In this document: one piece after another, positions 1 to 12,700 of the stretch
How the letters are laid out: every line of letters starts with the position of its first letter
How positions within the stretch are numbered: position 1 is the stretch's first letter
Assembly (NCBI GenBank): GCA_038373865.1
Contig: JAXGGA010003965.1
Span: 1 to 64,000 of the forward strand
Direction of reading: 5' to 3'
Length of the DNA: 64,000 nucleotides
Source: Uloborus plumipes
Taxonomy: Eukaryota; Arthropoda; Arachnida; Araneae; Uloboridae
Made by a program: the position numbers and the translations under genes
The notes under the pieces: model-generated
What the model saw: the letters and a program-made list of their open reading frames with translations, nothing else
The model's database searches: none
Told to the model about the DNA's origin: nothing

Positions 1-900
1 GTAAATACGTTTGTTTAACTCCCCCTAAAATTCCATCATATATTTAAATATTTCAAAACTCAACTATATCATCTGAAAGCGCTTTAAAAGATCTATTTAT
101 AAAGATATAATTTTTCTTTCTGAGGTCAAGGGTTCACCTGAGATGACGTCATCAAAATGGCCGCTTTTGCAGTTAAATACGTTCGTTTAATTGCTTAAAC
201 TCCATCATAGATTAAAATATTGCAAAACTCAAAGGTATCATCTGAAAGCTCTTTAAAATAGCTATTTAGAAATACTTAATTTTTCTTTCTGAGGTCAAGG
301 GCCCACCTGTAATGACGTCATCAAAATGGCCGCTTTTAAGGGTAAATACGTTTGTTTAACTCCCCCTAAAATTCCATCATTTTTTTAAATATTTCAAAAC
401 TCAACTATATAATCTGAAAGCGCTTTAAAAGATCTATTTAAAGATATAATTTTTCTTTCTGAGGTCAAGGGTTCACCTGTGATGACGTTATCAAAATGGC
501 CGCTTTTGCAGGTAAATACGTTCGTTTAACTGCTTAAAACTCCATCATAGATTCAAATATTGCAAAATTCAAATACATCATCTGAAAGCTCTTTAAAAGA
601 GCTATTTAGAAAGACTTATTTTTTCTTTCTAAGGTCAAGGGCCCACCTGTGATGACGTCATCAAAATGGCCGCTTTTACAGGTAAATACGTTTGTTTGAC
701 TCCCCCTAAAACTCCATCATAGATTCAAATATTGCAAAACTCAAATATATCATCTGAAAGCTCTTTAAAAGAGCTATCTGGAAAAATTTAATTTTTCTTT
801 CTAAGGTCAAGGGCCCACCTGTGATGACGTCATCAAAATGGCCGCTTTTACAGGTAAATACGTTTGTTTAACTCCCCCTAAAACTCCATCATAGATTCAA

Positions 901-3712
901 CATAGGCGGACTTAGGCTGTTCATTCTGGGGGTGCGGAATACCGGGGCACGGGGGGGGGGAGTACAGGCCGGGCCTGGGGGTTTGACCTGCGGGATCGAG
1001 GGGGTATTCCACAGGTCAAGCTAGGCTCCGGGGCATTCTTTCAGAAAATATTCTTTTTTTTTTTTTTGAGTTTAATCATCATTATGGTTGTTTCGAAGTA
1101 AAAGAAACTAAGAATGTACCAATGAATACCCAACTGCAGTGAATACGATTTTTCTATAATACGGCCCCCACTGGATAATATATAATTATTTGATTTATGT
1201 AATGATTTATTTGCAATTATTCTTTCCCTTTTTTTAAATGGATAAAAATACTGTTAGTTTTAATATGATGTTGATATTATTGAGCAACATTTGCTCAAAA
1301 AAAGGTACGAAAATAGGAATTTATTAACATGACTCTTGTCTAAAATGAATTTAAGGAACATAAACTATTACAAAGCTCAAAATACAAATATAATTCTTTA
1401 AACAATACTAATAAAATAATAGAGTGAAATTATTGCAATAAAAATAAATACATAAAAAATAACTTTAAAGAACTTCAAAAGTAGTTCAATAGTGATAGTA
1501 ACAAGCTGAGACTCACCTTCATCGAATCCGGAAGTAGTTGGTGGAAAGCTGGAAATTTTTTTATAATACTTCCCTCCAAAACTTTTTTCAAAATTGAAAT
1601 TATTTATGCTACCTTTGATGACGCTGGAGGATCAAGACTCCTCTGGGAAACTTACTGAAACTTAAATTCTAAACACGCAATTTCAGGCTATCTTTAGTCA
1701 CGTTAAAGGAATTGAGAAGACTCGGGGCATCTCTCTTGAAATATTTTGACACTGAAGCACAACTCAGGATATATTTCTTCATGATAGAGTAAAAGAAAAG
1801 ATGAGTTTTTTTTTTTAAACTGAAGTCTCATTTAAGTTACCTTTGGGAAGTAAAAGTCAAGACCCTCCCCTGAAAGATTTTCGATATATAGATGCGAAAT
1901 TTCGCGTTCTCTTTGGAGACGTGAAGACACAAAAAGTGGTTAAGGATATCCTTCCGAAAATTTTCAAAATTGAAACCTTAAGCCATCTTTACTTTAGACC
2001 ATCTTTGGTAGTAACGTTAGCAAGGACTCTCTCCCGAAATGTTTCGAAATTAATATGTTTTAAAAACATTTTTATTTAGGTTATCTTTAATACCGTCAAG
2101 AGAAGATGCAGGATTCGGGCGCTGTGCCCCGAAATTTTGCGGTATTGAAGCTTCAAGAATGCAATTTTAAGCTCTATTTTTTGAAACTGAAGGTTCAAAA
2201 TTTTACTTTTAGCAGAGGTGCTCATTACCCCCAAGAGCAAAAACTTATCATCCAAGAATTCCACGAAGATCCCTCTAAAAACGAGAGCCACACGTGAAAG
2301 AAGAAGAAAACAAAACCTTTTAAAAATGCCCCTTAAAAATAATTCAATAGCGCCGCTTACGCCATGATTCTTGATAGGAACAACTGCTTTTAGGCTTTGT
2401 CTGACAACATTTATGATAAAAAAAGGATTTAGGGACTCTTCCGGAAATTTTTGGGCATAGAGACTGTAATTCGGGAGCTCTCTTTTTTAAAAGCATATTT
2501 TAGAGCTAAAGACTGTAGAAAATTAAGAGGGATATCAACTACCGTTAACTGTTTGAATTTTAAATCTCTAAAATGCCATTTGAGGCAATGTTTGACCATG
2601 GTATTGAAGAAGAAGCGGGAAAAGAACTCTCTTCCGAAAATTTTTGGATATTGAAGTCTTGAAACTGCAATTAAATTAAACTTTGTAAAAGCGAAATTTT
2701 AAGATATCTTTGAACTCTTTAAGGGGGGTCAAGAGATTTCTTTGAATTCATGCTTGGCGGATATACGGGCCTCGACATCCTACCCTAAACCCGCCACTTT
2801 TAGGCACTCTATTCTTTAATTTCACCACTGGTAAAGAGATTGAAAATTACGTGCCCCTTCTAGCTCGGCCGGCTGGGACTTTTACCTTTTTTCGATTTTT
2901 TTTTTCTTTTTTTGTTCGTTTTGTTTTGTTCAGCTGAAAACTTGGAAATTATTCGGGAAAAAACTAAAAACCGAAAATGATTGCACTTTATTTTAAATTT
3001 CCTGCTGGGAAGAATACTTACACTGTAGTTTAAATTTCTTGCTGGAGAGGAATGATTATACTTTATTTTAACTTTATTGAGTGTAGCATTATTTTAAAGA
3101 CTCTTATTTCCTGACTGACCAGAAAAAAAGGGGGAATGAGAAGAAAGAGAGGAACGTAATTTGCTGACGAATAATCTACTTGTGTTGAATATTTTTCATT
3201 TAAAGATTTCTATTCAAATTGATTAGGATTTTTTCTATGCGTTTTCTAATTGAAGTATCTGCATTTTCCCATGATACGTTCTTTTTTCTCTTGAGTAAAG
3301 CGCAAGGGCTACCTGACCCTCTTGGGTTGCACCACTGCCTGGTACCATCTAACGAATTATTATTAGCAATAATTATTTATTTATTTATGTATTTCAAGCT
3401 AAAAGAAGGAAAAAAATTTAAGAGTAAACTTAAACCGAATAATAATAACTACCATTATTAAAAAAAAAAGTCGAATATTTTTTTTTTTGGGGGGGGGAGG
3501 GTTTCGAGAGTATACTGTATTAATTTTTGAAATAATCTTCCAGCAAGAATTTTCTATCCAGTCACGCATTTTTATTTATTTATTTGAGTAAGGGAAAAGA
3601 ATTTCAAACTAGCTGTGTGATGAAAAATTTTTATTTTAATTTTTTTCGTAAAGTTCGGCCAAAACGTTGGGGGTGCGGCGCACCCCCTGGCACCCCCGTA
3701 AGTCCGCCTATG
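901..3712. mobile_element. hAT-like non-autonomous DNA transposon inserted in the satellite
   Basis: The ends are perfect 14-bp inverted repeats, CATAGGCGGACTTA at 901 and TAAGTCCGCCTATG ending at 3712. The insertion is flanked by a perfect 8-bp target duplication AGATTCAA (893-900 and 3713-3720), and removing the element plus one duplication restores a 172-bp satellite unit. An 8-bp duplication is typical of hAT-type elements (also P and Merlin). Subterminal regions are G-rich on the left and C-rich on the right. The 2.8-kb interior has only short ORFs of 63-80 codons with no recognisable transposase. Between about 1530 and 2750 it contains degenerate repeated phrases such as CCGAAAATTTT followed by ATTGAA, suggesting an old internal tandem repeat. 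Superfamily assignment is inferred from the duplication length. Confidence 0.8.
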
Positions 3713-3913
3713 AGATTCAACTATTGCAAAACTCAACTATATCATCTAAAAGCTCTTTAAAAGAGCTATCTAGAAAGATTTAATTTTTCTTTCTAAGATC
3801 AAGGGCCCACCTGTAATGACGTCATCAAAATGGCCGCTTTTACAAGTAAATACGTTTGTTTAACTCCCCCTAAAACTCCATCATAGATTCAAATGTTGCA
3901 AAACTCAAATATA

Positions 3914-5482
3914 CACTAGGTGGCCAAAAGTATCCGGACACTTTCAAAAATTCACATTCTTACATATAGCTCGAGAAATAAGTGATCAATTGTTCTTTAA
4001 CTTTAGTCATACAAAATATAGACTTCACCGAACATTTCCAAGTTGAAATTAAATTACCCTTGCATTTGGGGGACGACAAGAAGGGGGTTGAAAGAAAAAC
4101 CGCTTTTTGACCATAACTCTTCGAAAATAGCTCGGAATAAGCTATCAATTTCAGTAATTAATTAGCATACTATGTATAATTACTGTACAAATTTTTATGA
4201 ACGTACCACTCTTACTTCTGAAGATATGAAACATTTTTGAAAAAACGGCAATTTTATTTGAATTGTTTTTGCTCATAACACGCAGAGTTTTTGATCAAAC
4301 CTTATCACAACTTCAGGAAAGATGACAAAATACAAGAGAAAGAACATACTAAAGCGGTAAATAAAAATATTAAAAATTCGATGAGATATGAACGTTAAAA
4401 GGAAATAATTTTTAATAATAACGGCGCATGCGCGAACGACAGAAATTTATAACTACAAAAATATTGTAGCCTGATTTATACTGCATCTTCTAAAAAAAGT
4501 TCCAGTTGAATATCATGAAAAATGAAAAAGATATCAGCGATCTAGTGAGCTGTATTTCATTCAGTCGCAAACAATACATAAATAGTGAGGGGTTGTCCAC
4601 AAATAGTGTGGTGACAATCGATCATTTTTTTTCAATGTTAAATTGTATACAGTTTGAAAATTTATATTCGGCATAGAAGTCACATTTCGTCTGTTCGGCC
4701 AAAAAGACCTTATACGTACGTTTCCAAAAGTATCCGAACACCCTCTGAAACGTTGGTTTTGAAAGACGACGCAATAACCTTTAATTTGAAAATAGCTCTT
4801 TGTGGACAGACCCTCACTATTTATGTATTGCCTGAGAATGAATGAAATACAGCTCACTAGATCGCTGATATCTTTTTCATTTTTCATGATATTCAACTGG
4901 AACTTTTTTTATAAGATGCAGTATAAATCAGGCTACAATATTTTTGTAGTTATAAATTTCTGTCGTTCGCGCATGCGCCGTGAAAAATTATTTCCTTTTA
5001 ACGTTCATATCTCATCGAATTTTTAATATTTTTATTTACCGCTTTAGTATGTTCTTTCTCTTGTATTTTGTCATCTTTCCTGAAGTTGTGATAAGGTTTG
5101 ATCAAAAACTCTACGTGTTATGAGCAAAAACCCTTCAAATAAAATTGCCGTTTTTTCAAAAATGTTTCATATCTTCAGAAGTAAGAGTGGTACGTTCATA
5201 AAAATTTGTACAGTAATTATACATAGTATGCTAATTAATTACTGAAATTGATAGCTTATTCCGAGCTATTTTCGAAGAGTTATGGTCAAAAAGCGGTTTT
5301 TCTTTCAACCCCCTTCTTGTCATCGCCCAAATGCAAGGGTAATTTAATTTCAACTTGGAAATGTTCGGTGAAGCCTATATTTTGTATGACTAAAGTTAAA
5401 GAACAATTGATCACTTATTTCTCGAGCTATATGTAAAAATGTGAATTTTTTAAAGTGTCCGGATACTTTTGGCCACCTAGTG
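3914..5482. mobile_element. Tc1/mariner-type foldback element, 1.57 kb
   Basis: The left end is CACTAGGTGGCCAAAAGTAT and the right end its reverse complement, flanked by TA on both sides (3912-3913 and 5483-5484), the Tc1/mariner signature. Nearly the whole element is one inverted repeat: a left arm of about 3914-4605 and a right arm of about 4796-5482, separated by a spacer of about 190 bp. The arms are so similar that 3960-4148 (- strand) and 5248-5436 (+ strand) encode 62-residue frames differing at about one residue. The spacer holds a partial third copy of the end motif (CCAAAAGTATCCGAACAC near 4723). There is no transposase, so it would depend on one supplied in trans. It sits inside a satellite unit. 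Confidence 0.9.
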
Positions 5483-6105
5483 TATCATCTGAAAGCTCTT
5501 TAAAAGAGCTATTTAGAAAAATTTAATTTTTCTTTCTGAAGTCAAGATCCCACCTGTAATGACGTCATCAAAATGGCTTCAAATGACGTCATCACAGGTG
5601 GGCCCTTGACCTTAGAAATAAAAATTAAATCTTTCTAGATAGCTCTTTTAAAGAGCTTTCAGATGATATATTTGAGTTTTGCAATATTTGAATCTATGAT
5701 GGAGTTTTAAGCAGTTAAACGAACGTATTTACTTGTAAAAGCGGCCATTTTGATGACGTCATCATAGGTGAGCCCTTGACCTCAGAAACAAAAATTAAAT
5801 CTTTCTAAATAGATCTTTTAAAGGGCTTTCAGATGATATAGTTGAGTTTTGAAATATTTAAATCTATGATGGAGTTTTTGGGGGAGTTAAACAAACGTAT
5901 TTACCTTTAAAAGCGGCCATTTTGATGACGTCATTACAGGTGGGCATTTGACCTCAGAAAGAAAAATTAAATATTTCTAAATAGCTATTTTAAAGAGCTT
6001 TCAGATGATACCTTTGAGTTTTGCAATATTTTAATCTATGATGGAGTTTAAGCAATTAAACGAACGTATTTACCTGTAAAAGCGGCCATCTTGATGACGT
6101 CATCC

Positions 6106-6719
6106 CGGGAGTTCATGACCCCTGATCAAGTGTTTCCCGGCGGTTTTTGTTCTTATATATGTACCTAAGCTCTGTACCAAATTTCACACTGGTATCCGGA
6201 AGTGAAATATTTAGGCTGTTTTTGTCGCCAACTCCACAGACTAATACCACTTTTGCGTTTAGCACGGCAATATAGGTCTGATGATTTAAAATGTTGTTAT
6301 CCTATTAAATTAAAAATTGCTGTCATAGTGCTTGCAACATTCATAACCTGAAGAACAGATTTTTTCTTTTTGAAAAATAACCCAACGCAAAGATGTATTC
6401 AAAGCTGATTGAATTCTGATATGAGATATCGTCGGCCCCATGCTAAAATTATGAATGTGAAAATTGGCACTTTTCAGGAGAGCTAAAACACTGAATATAA
6501 TTTTTTCCCACCTGACGTGTTTGGTTAAACTTTTTATAGATATCTTTGAGTGTAAAACTATCGTTCGAAGGTATCATTTTAATGTTAATCATTTGTAAAA
6601 TTCGAACTTGAAAAACAAACTTGAAAAAAATCGATTTTTCACATTCGTTATTTTAGCATGGTGCCGACGATATGTTTACCCAAAATATTTCCTCTAACTC
6701 TTCTCTCTTCTCTCCTCAG
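6106..6719 (+). other. Intron of the Musashi gene (3' part)
   Basis: AT-rich sequence between the satellite edge and the first visible exon. It contains CCCGGGAGTTCATGACCCC at the array boundary. The last 40 bases form a strong pyrimidine tract (CTCTAACTCTTCTCTCTTCT) leading to the acceptor at 6719. No other feature seen. Confidence 0.6.
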
Positions 6720-6794
6720 CAGCCGGCTTCGCAGCGTACAGCTACGGGCGCGGTGGCTTCCCGGGCTACCCCAGCTTCAGCTACCCCTTTGCAG
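6720..6794 (+). CDS. Rbp6: Musashi-family RNA-binding protein, C-terminal region exon (first in window)
   Basis: This exon encodes part of the low-complexity C-terminal half of a Musashi RNA-binding protein, a translational regulator with two RRM domains; the RRM exons are upstream of the window. It starts after a long pyrimidine tract ending CTCAG and ends at CAG|GTATGA. In the frame set by codon GCC at 6722-6724 it reads AGFAAYSYGRGGFPGYPSFS then YPFA, matching the Tyr/Gly/Phe/Pro-rich segment of vertebrate MSI2 (YGRGYPGF-type). One base (G) is left over, so the donor is phase 1, which agrees with the next two exons. The acceptor is CAGCAG, so the exon may begin at 6720 or 6723, adding or dropping one residue. 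GC content is far above the flanks. A 95-codon frame overlapping this exon (6658-6945) is in another phase and is spurious. Confidence 0.85.
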
Positions 6795-9700
6795 GTATGA
6801 GCTTCAGCCCACCCCACCACCTCTGTCTGCCCCTCCTGTCTTCGGACTCGACCGTGGGCCTCTGCAACTTGCACGCCCTGCAACTCTAACCGACTCTAGC
6901 ACTCTCGAACACGTAGACTCTCTATATGCACTCTTGATTTCTTAGCCCATTCTGATGTTTCTTTATTCATGTTGCGACAGCTGCTAACTTTTACTTCTGA
7001 AGTGTTGTGGACAGGGACGAATTCAAGGAAAAAGCGTTTTAGGATGTGTAAATATTAATATATTCTAAGTTATAATTGTCTTCTTTTTTAATATAAAAGT
7101 TAGTGTAAGTGTTTACGTTTTATTTCTTTCCTACTTTCAGCCAATACTTTTTACGAAGGGATGGGAAAATTGAAACAAATTTTAGGAAAAATAGTAAAAA
7201 TAGTAACGTCTAACGAAATTGTGAAAAAGCATCAAAGTCGTAAAAAATATTAAAGATTTAAGTTTTTGTTTTTATTTTAGTGTTTTCATTCAAGTGTTAT
7301 TTCTATCTCAATTTATTATTATTAATTTCAGTTTATAAAAAACTTTTAAATTGAAATTTTTGAAGGTGAGAAAATATAATTCAATGGCCTAATGTAAACT
7401 ACAATTTATGCTCATATTACATGGATTTACCACAGATTTATATTATAGTACTCATATAAAAACTATACATGTAAACTCATATGATTGAACATCCCCTTGG
7501 GGTACTCTTCCCTGTTTTAGATAACGAATCTTTGTTGAAGTTTTATTATTTGTATGTGTTTTTCTCGAAATATTTATGTATAAAAGATCAGATGAAAATA
7601 ATGAAGTAGTTTTGCCTATTTTTTTTTTTATTTTATTTTTTCCCTTGAGCAAATTTCTCTTTTCTCCGAGAGAAACATTCCCATCAATAACGCTTCAAAG
7701 TAATCATTAGCAGCTGTCGTAATGAAGCTTTAAGTGAAAGAAACCACTTCTTAGCTTTTGAAAATGTAGGACATAATAATTTATATTTTCCTTTCATATT
7801 AATTCTGTTGTGTTTATATTTTGTGTTTGTATTTACAAGTATGCTCTCCAATTTAAATAATCTCTTACCAGTAAGATGTTTTAGAATGCGACCCAAACGT
7901 TAGAAATTATAGGGAGGTAAAAATTTGTATGCTGATTTAATGTAGATAAAAACGAGTTTTAGACAGCACATAAATGATAACTTTTTCAAAACATCATTCG
8001 TTTATTTTTTTTTCAAAGAATATTTATTAATGCTCTCATACCATTAATCGTTGCGTTCTGAGTTAAGAACAATAAACATTTTTAAAATATCTTTTTATTA
8101 AAAGTAATTAATTTACAGTCTGTAACTGTCAGTATATATTAGTTTATGTACGATAATTTTACTTCAGCTTAATTATCTATCATTTGTATGCTGTCTAAAG
8201 CTTTGTTGAGTTTTTGAACTACTTAGTAGTACTAGTGGTAGCTATTCTGAGAGCAAAAGAGTTCCGATGGTAGAATGTGCAATCTATGAAAATGGGAGCT
8301 AATTGAGAGTCTTAACTTCGGCGATTTCCAAAGAGTTACAGTTAAAATGCTGTCGCTGTAAGAAGATTATCTGAGTTTTTCATTATTATTATTCTTTCAA
8401 GTTCACATAATTTTTCATGAATTAATTTAATGAATATAACAGGTTCAAAAAGCATCAGTTCTATTAGGAATGTGGTCGTATTTTGGATACCATCAATTGA
8501 TTATGTTTTTTTTTTTTTTTGAACTATTAATATAATAAAGATGTGCGTTTATTATAAGGAATTGTTTGTTGCTGGAAACAAATAATTAATTTGTTCGTTG
8601 GATTTTCATGGCAATTAAGAAAAAAAATCATGGAAATCTTTAAATGTTAACATTTTCAATTTCCGCGGATTTTCGTTGTTGGATTGCGCACTCTGGCTTC
8701 TGGGTTGCATGGGAAAATATGGGCCACGCCCTCCCCGTTGGCTGGGCCTCTTCAGACGCCTATAAGACCCCTTCTACTTATTGTCTTCTGTCACACATTA
8801 CCGTGGTATGATGATGTGGCAGTTGGTATTTTTCTTCCCTTGCATTGTCAGTTTCGATATTTTTTGTTCCTAAGCCAAACTACGGTTATAGGTTGCACAA
8901 TATGCATATTTATTATTAAATTCTAGACCATCTAGTACACATACTACTATCAAAATTTATCGTTACGCATTTCGTTTTTGTTTCGAAATTAATTTCCGAT
9001 TTCGTTACTTTTATTTTTAATTTACCATTTTAATTTTTAAAATGGAATCATTTCATTTAGCGAAAATTTTTCCAAAGTGTAGATGCTCAATATGCGTAAA
9101 AGAAAATTTCTATCTTAATGTCAAATGAGGAAATTAAACTAGTACTAATTTTTTTTTTTCAAGTATCATTAAACTATGGCATTTTTAACTGTATTTATTT
9201 TTATAAAAATTAACCTAATTCGGCAGTTGTGTCTTTTACAATTTGTCCGTTGAAGTTTAAGTACGAAACGGGTTTTATTCAAAGTGTTAACCATGAGAAA
9301 GACTGAGCATTTTTGGCTTTTGAATGGCACTTTACAAAATCAACGTTTTATTTCAAAACTGAGATTAAGTGGTGCAATGATGATCTGCCGTTCGAGCCTT
9401 GTTACGCATTGTTTGGCTTCGGAACAATTTTGTAGTTTTATTTGGGCTTGCCTTTACGCATTTTTGTGCCAAAGGTAAAAAAATCTTTTGTCCCTCTTTC
9501 TTTAAATCCCTCTAACATTTTCAACCATGATGTGGCTCATCACTGGTTTGATTATTATCCATTTATAATTAATTTCGTTCTAACTTCTTAAAAAAGCCCC
9601 CCCCCCCTTGAATAAACGCTGGTAAAATCTCGGGTAAATGGTTGTCTTTAATGAACAAATCTCAGTCGATTGAAATGTTTTATGTTCTTTATTAATGTCA

Positions 9701-12700
9701 ATATGCGCTAAAAGCCATTCAAATGGTTAAAGGTAGCAAACTATGCAGCACACTGTTGATTGTTTAAAACCATACAAAAAGTAGAATGCCCTAATAGTAG
9801 CCAATCTTAAATCTTTTTCTTTCTTTAAAGTGTGCCATTATCATACTTTTAGTAATTAGTTCGTACTTTCGTAATTAATTGTAAGTTGCAAAAAACGTTT
9901 TTCGAGATTTATCCGAGGTTTTTCAGCGTTATTGAATGTATGTCCTAGCTGTTGAATGTGTGAGATCATGAATAAATAACTAAGTTGACTTTCGAGTAAC
10001 AGGATCGAATGTCTGCTGGCTATCTTTGGGCATGTGGACTTCGTTTTGCCCCCTTCCTCGTGTGTTCGTAATCATACACGTGCTCATACCTAGTACATTA
10101 AAAATCGTCTCTATAGAAACGTCCAACTAGCGTCCATATGGTAGCTGTAGTCTTTGCCGTTTTGAAGATTTTAACTGTTTGTACTAGTAGATGTAGGCTG
10201 TTGATATTATACTACTTAACTCTCGTAAAACACATTACGCATACTAATCCGTTATGTGAGTATTCGGTGCAGCCAGCCACCCAGGATATTAAATCTCAAA
10301 GAACGCCCATCAATTGAAATAGTTATGTATTAAATTCCCGTGCGGGAGATACACATTGATCATTTTTCACGTTAGTTTTGTCAGCCCCTCCTAAATACTA
10401 CTACTTTCTGGTTTTTAGCACAGAACAAAATTCCTCCCTTGGTTCACAACGCACTGCCATATCAGAGTTCTTCGAGACAAGAGACATTTACGATTGGTTG
10501 ATTTCTAAATTTAAATTTAAAAATTAGCCAATCAAAAAATTTAATTCGAATATTGTTTGGATTTATCCCCATACCCATAACAACGGCATCATCGGATTGC
10601 AGCAAGGTGGCGCTCAAAGTGGAACCAATGTCTCCCGTAGCGAAGCAAATGTAGTAGGCATTTAGTATTTAGGATGCATTGGTTTTGTGCGCTTATTTTA
10701 CAACTTGTTGATCAAACGTGGGTCAAATTTCATTATTTTACCGCTGTTATTTTACAAATATCAAACAAAATCATTCTGTCCAGCTTCTGCGTTAAATCTT
10801 TGATAGTCTGATAAGTCTTTGATCAGACTTGTCGAGTCTGCCTTATCCATTGATTTTTTTTCTATTATTATTGGCGAAATACTGAAAAATATCGATATCT
10901 AAACCGAGAATTGATTGAAAACACTTGAAACAAGAATCTCAAAGCAGCAATCCCATGACTCATCGTATTAAAAGTCAAGCATTTTTACTGTGTCAAAAAT
11001 TAATTAAGATTGCTTAAATTTCGTGTTGAAAGTATTAAACGGCGAAGTTCACTTATTTTTCATGTTTCAAAAGATTTCAATCCTTTCATCTGAAGTTATA
11101 CAGTAAAAATTACTAACTTGATGAATAAATATTTACTCCTCAAGTTCTTTGTTTGTTACCTTTCACTCAAAAAGCAATTTTATTTTACCTGTAAATAACT
11201 TTACCAATATTATGTTTTACATAAATGTGACTTTTTTCCAACAATTTATCTGTTGTTGTAGCATCGGCTAAACCGTTGCCATATACATGATGTATAGACT
11301 TTTAAGGATGGTGAGAGACAATGGTGAAATATAATTTTTAGTACGCAAGAAAATATAGTTTCAGTACAGTCTAAAAAAATGATAAGCAATTGGAAGCGTC
11401 ATTCCTCTAATAAAAGGTTTGAAAATTTTCCGCTTTGTGATAAGTTTTGAAAGTACTAAGTTGCTTCAGCACCAAAGAATACTCACATGACGGATTTCTA
11501 GAATCCTTTGATAGCACAGATATAGAGGGAATGGTTATAGGTCGCGGGATACAATGTACATAGATACCGAGCCACACGTAGGTAGTAAACTAGATGAGGA
11601 TTCATGGTTGGTTATTCAAGGAAAGGTTGTAACAAAGGATTCTGATCAAGTGTTTATTCACGAATATCTTGTGCCATGAAGTCACCATGCAATTCACATT
11701 CATTTAGCTTCACTCCTTTGGTCGTCTAAAAAATCGGAATTTTAGTTTTTGTTATAAACTGTCATAACTTAAAATATTAGGATTACCGATATGAACACGG
11801 TAGAAAGATTGAACCTGTGTCAAATAGTCAACTTAATACAAAATATTTGTACAAATTAAAGCCCCTCCCCATAGATTTTTTTTTCTTTATCTTCACCATT
11901 CTCTTTCCTTTTATAAAATTATATAAAAGAAAGTTACTATTGCAAAATTCATGTGAGGAAACGACTTTTCAATCTTTTTTTTTTCTTTCAATGTAACTAA
12001 TTGTTTATCTTCCAAGAAAGGTGCGTTTTACTTCGGTAAAACAAGCATGATAGTGGCATTTAAGTGTATAATCTATTTATTGCATATAAATTTCTGTTTA
12101 GTTGCAAACGGTAAATTTATTTTCGTCTAAAGCCAGTTTAAATGATGATATTCTTGCATAAGTTTATTTTTCTCTTCTTTGCGTCCTTCAACTATTTTAC
12201 TAACCACTCTATTTGCATTATCATGGTTTTATAATCGCTAAAACACTCATTGTCATCACTGATCTGATTTCCTTCATCTTATTTGATACTGATTTACGAA
12301 GTTTTCTACAAAAAGTAATTTTTAGACCTGAAATGAAAGGCACGGTTATTACATTATATAATTCTAACAGTGATTTCAGGCCGGAGAAAAATATTTTAAA
12401 TACTATGAAATTGCTAGGCGGGTTAAAGGTATTTTTCCGTTCAGTGTCTCAATTTAGTGGAAAAGTCGAAGTGTATAGCAATGCGATATTGCGCAAACAA
12501 TTTTAATCAACCCTTTTCCATCGTTAGAAGAACTGCTCCATGGGAACTTTTAGTTATGTAATGATCTATGATTAACTTCATAGTCTAAGTCAAACGCGTT
12601 TATTAAGAATATTTTATCATATACTCTTTATTTTGATTACTAATAAATTTAAAAGAGGCATGGCACAATTATATTCCTGAATAAACACTTTAACATTTAG

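Larger units (their letters stand above)
1..6105. repeat. ~170-bp satellite array with CRE palindrome, orientation switch near 5580
   Basis: Tandem units of 169-172 bp. In forward orientation the CRE-like octamer TGACGTCA begins at 144, 313, 653, 825, 3817 and 5560 (the unit at 483 has TGACGTTA). In reverse orientation it begins at 5584, 5754, 5926 and 6095. Subtracting the two inserted elements and their target duplications gives exactly 172 bp between 825/3817 and between 3817/5560, so it was one continuous array. Each unit also carries AAAATGGCCGCTTTT next to the CRE, a GGGCCCACCTGT block and a pyrimidine/purine-rich TTTTTCTTTCT tract. The array starts before the window and stops at about 6105, where unrelated sequence begins. 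It lies upstream of the first visible Musashi exon and so is probably intronic. Confidence 0.9.

Noticed and set aside
1..900. Array considered as CRISPR
   Set aside because: Units are ~170 bp with no short repeat/unique spacer pattern, and the DNA is eukaryotic; it is satellite DNA.
3960..4148. 62-codon frame repeated at 5248-5436
   Set aside because: Same reason: mirror copies in the arms of the mariner-type foldback element.
6658..6945. 95-codon frame across the first Musashi exon
   Set aside because: It runs through the pyrimidine tract, acceptor and donor in a phase different from the Musashi peptide.
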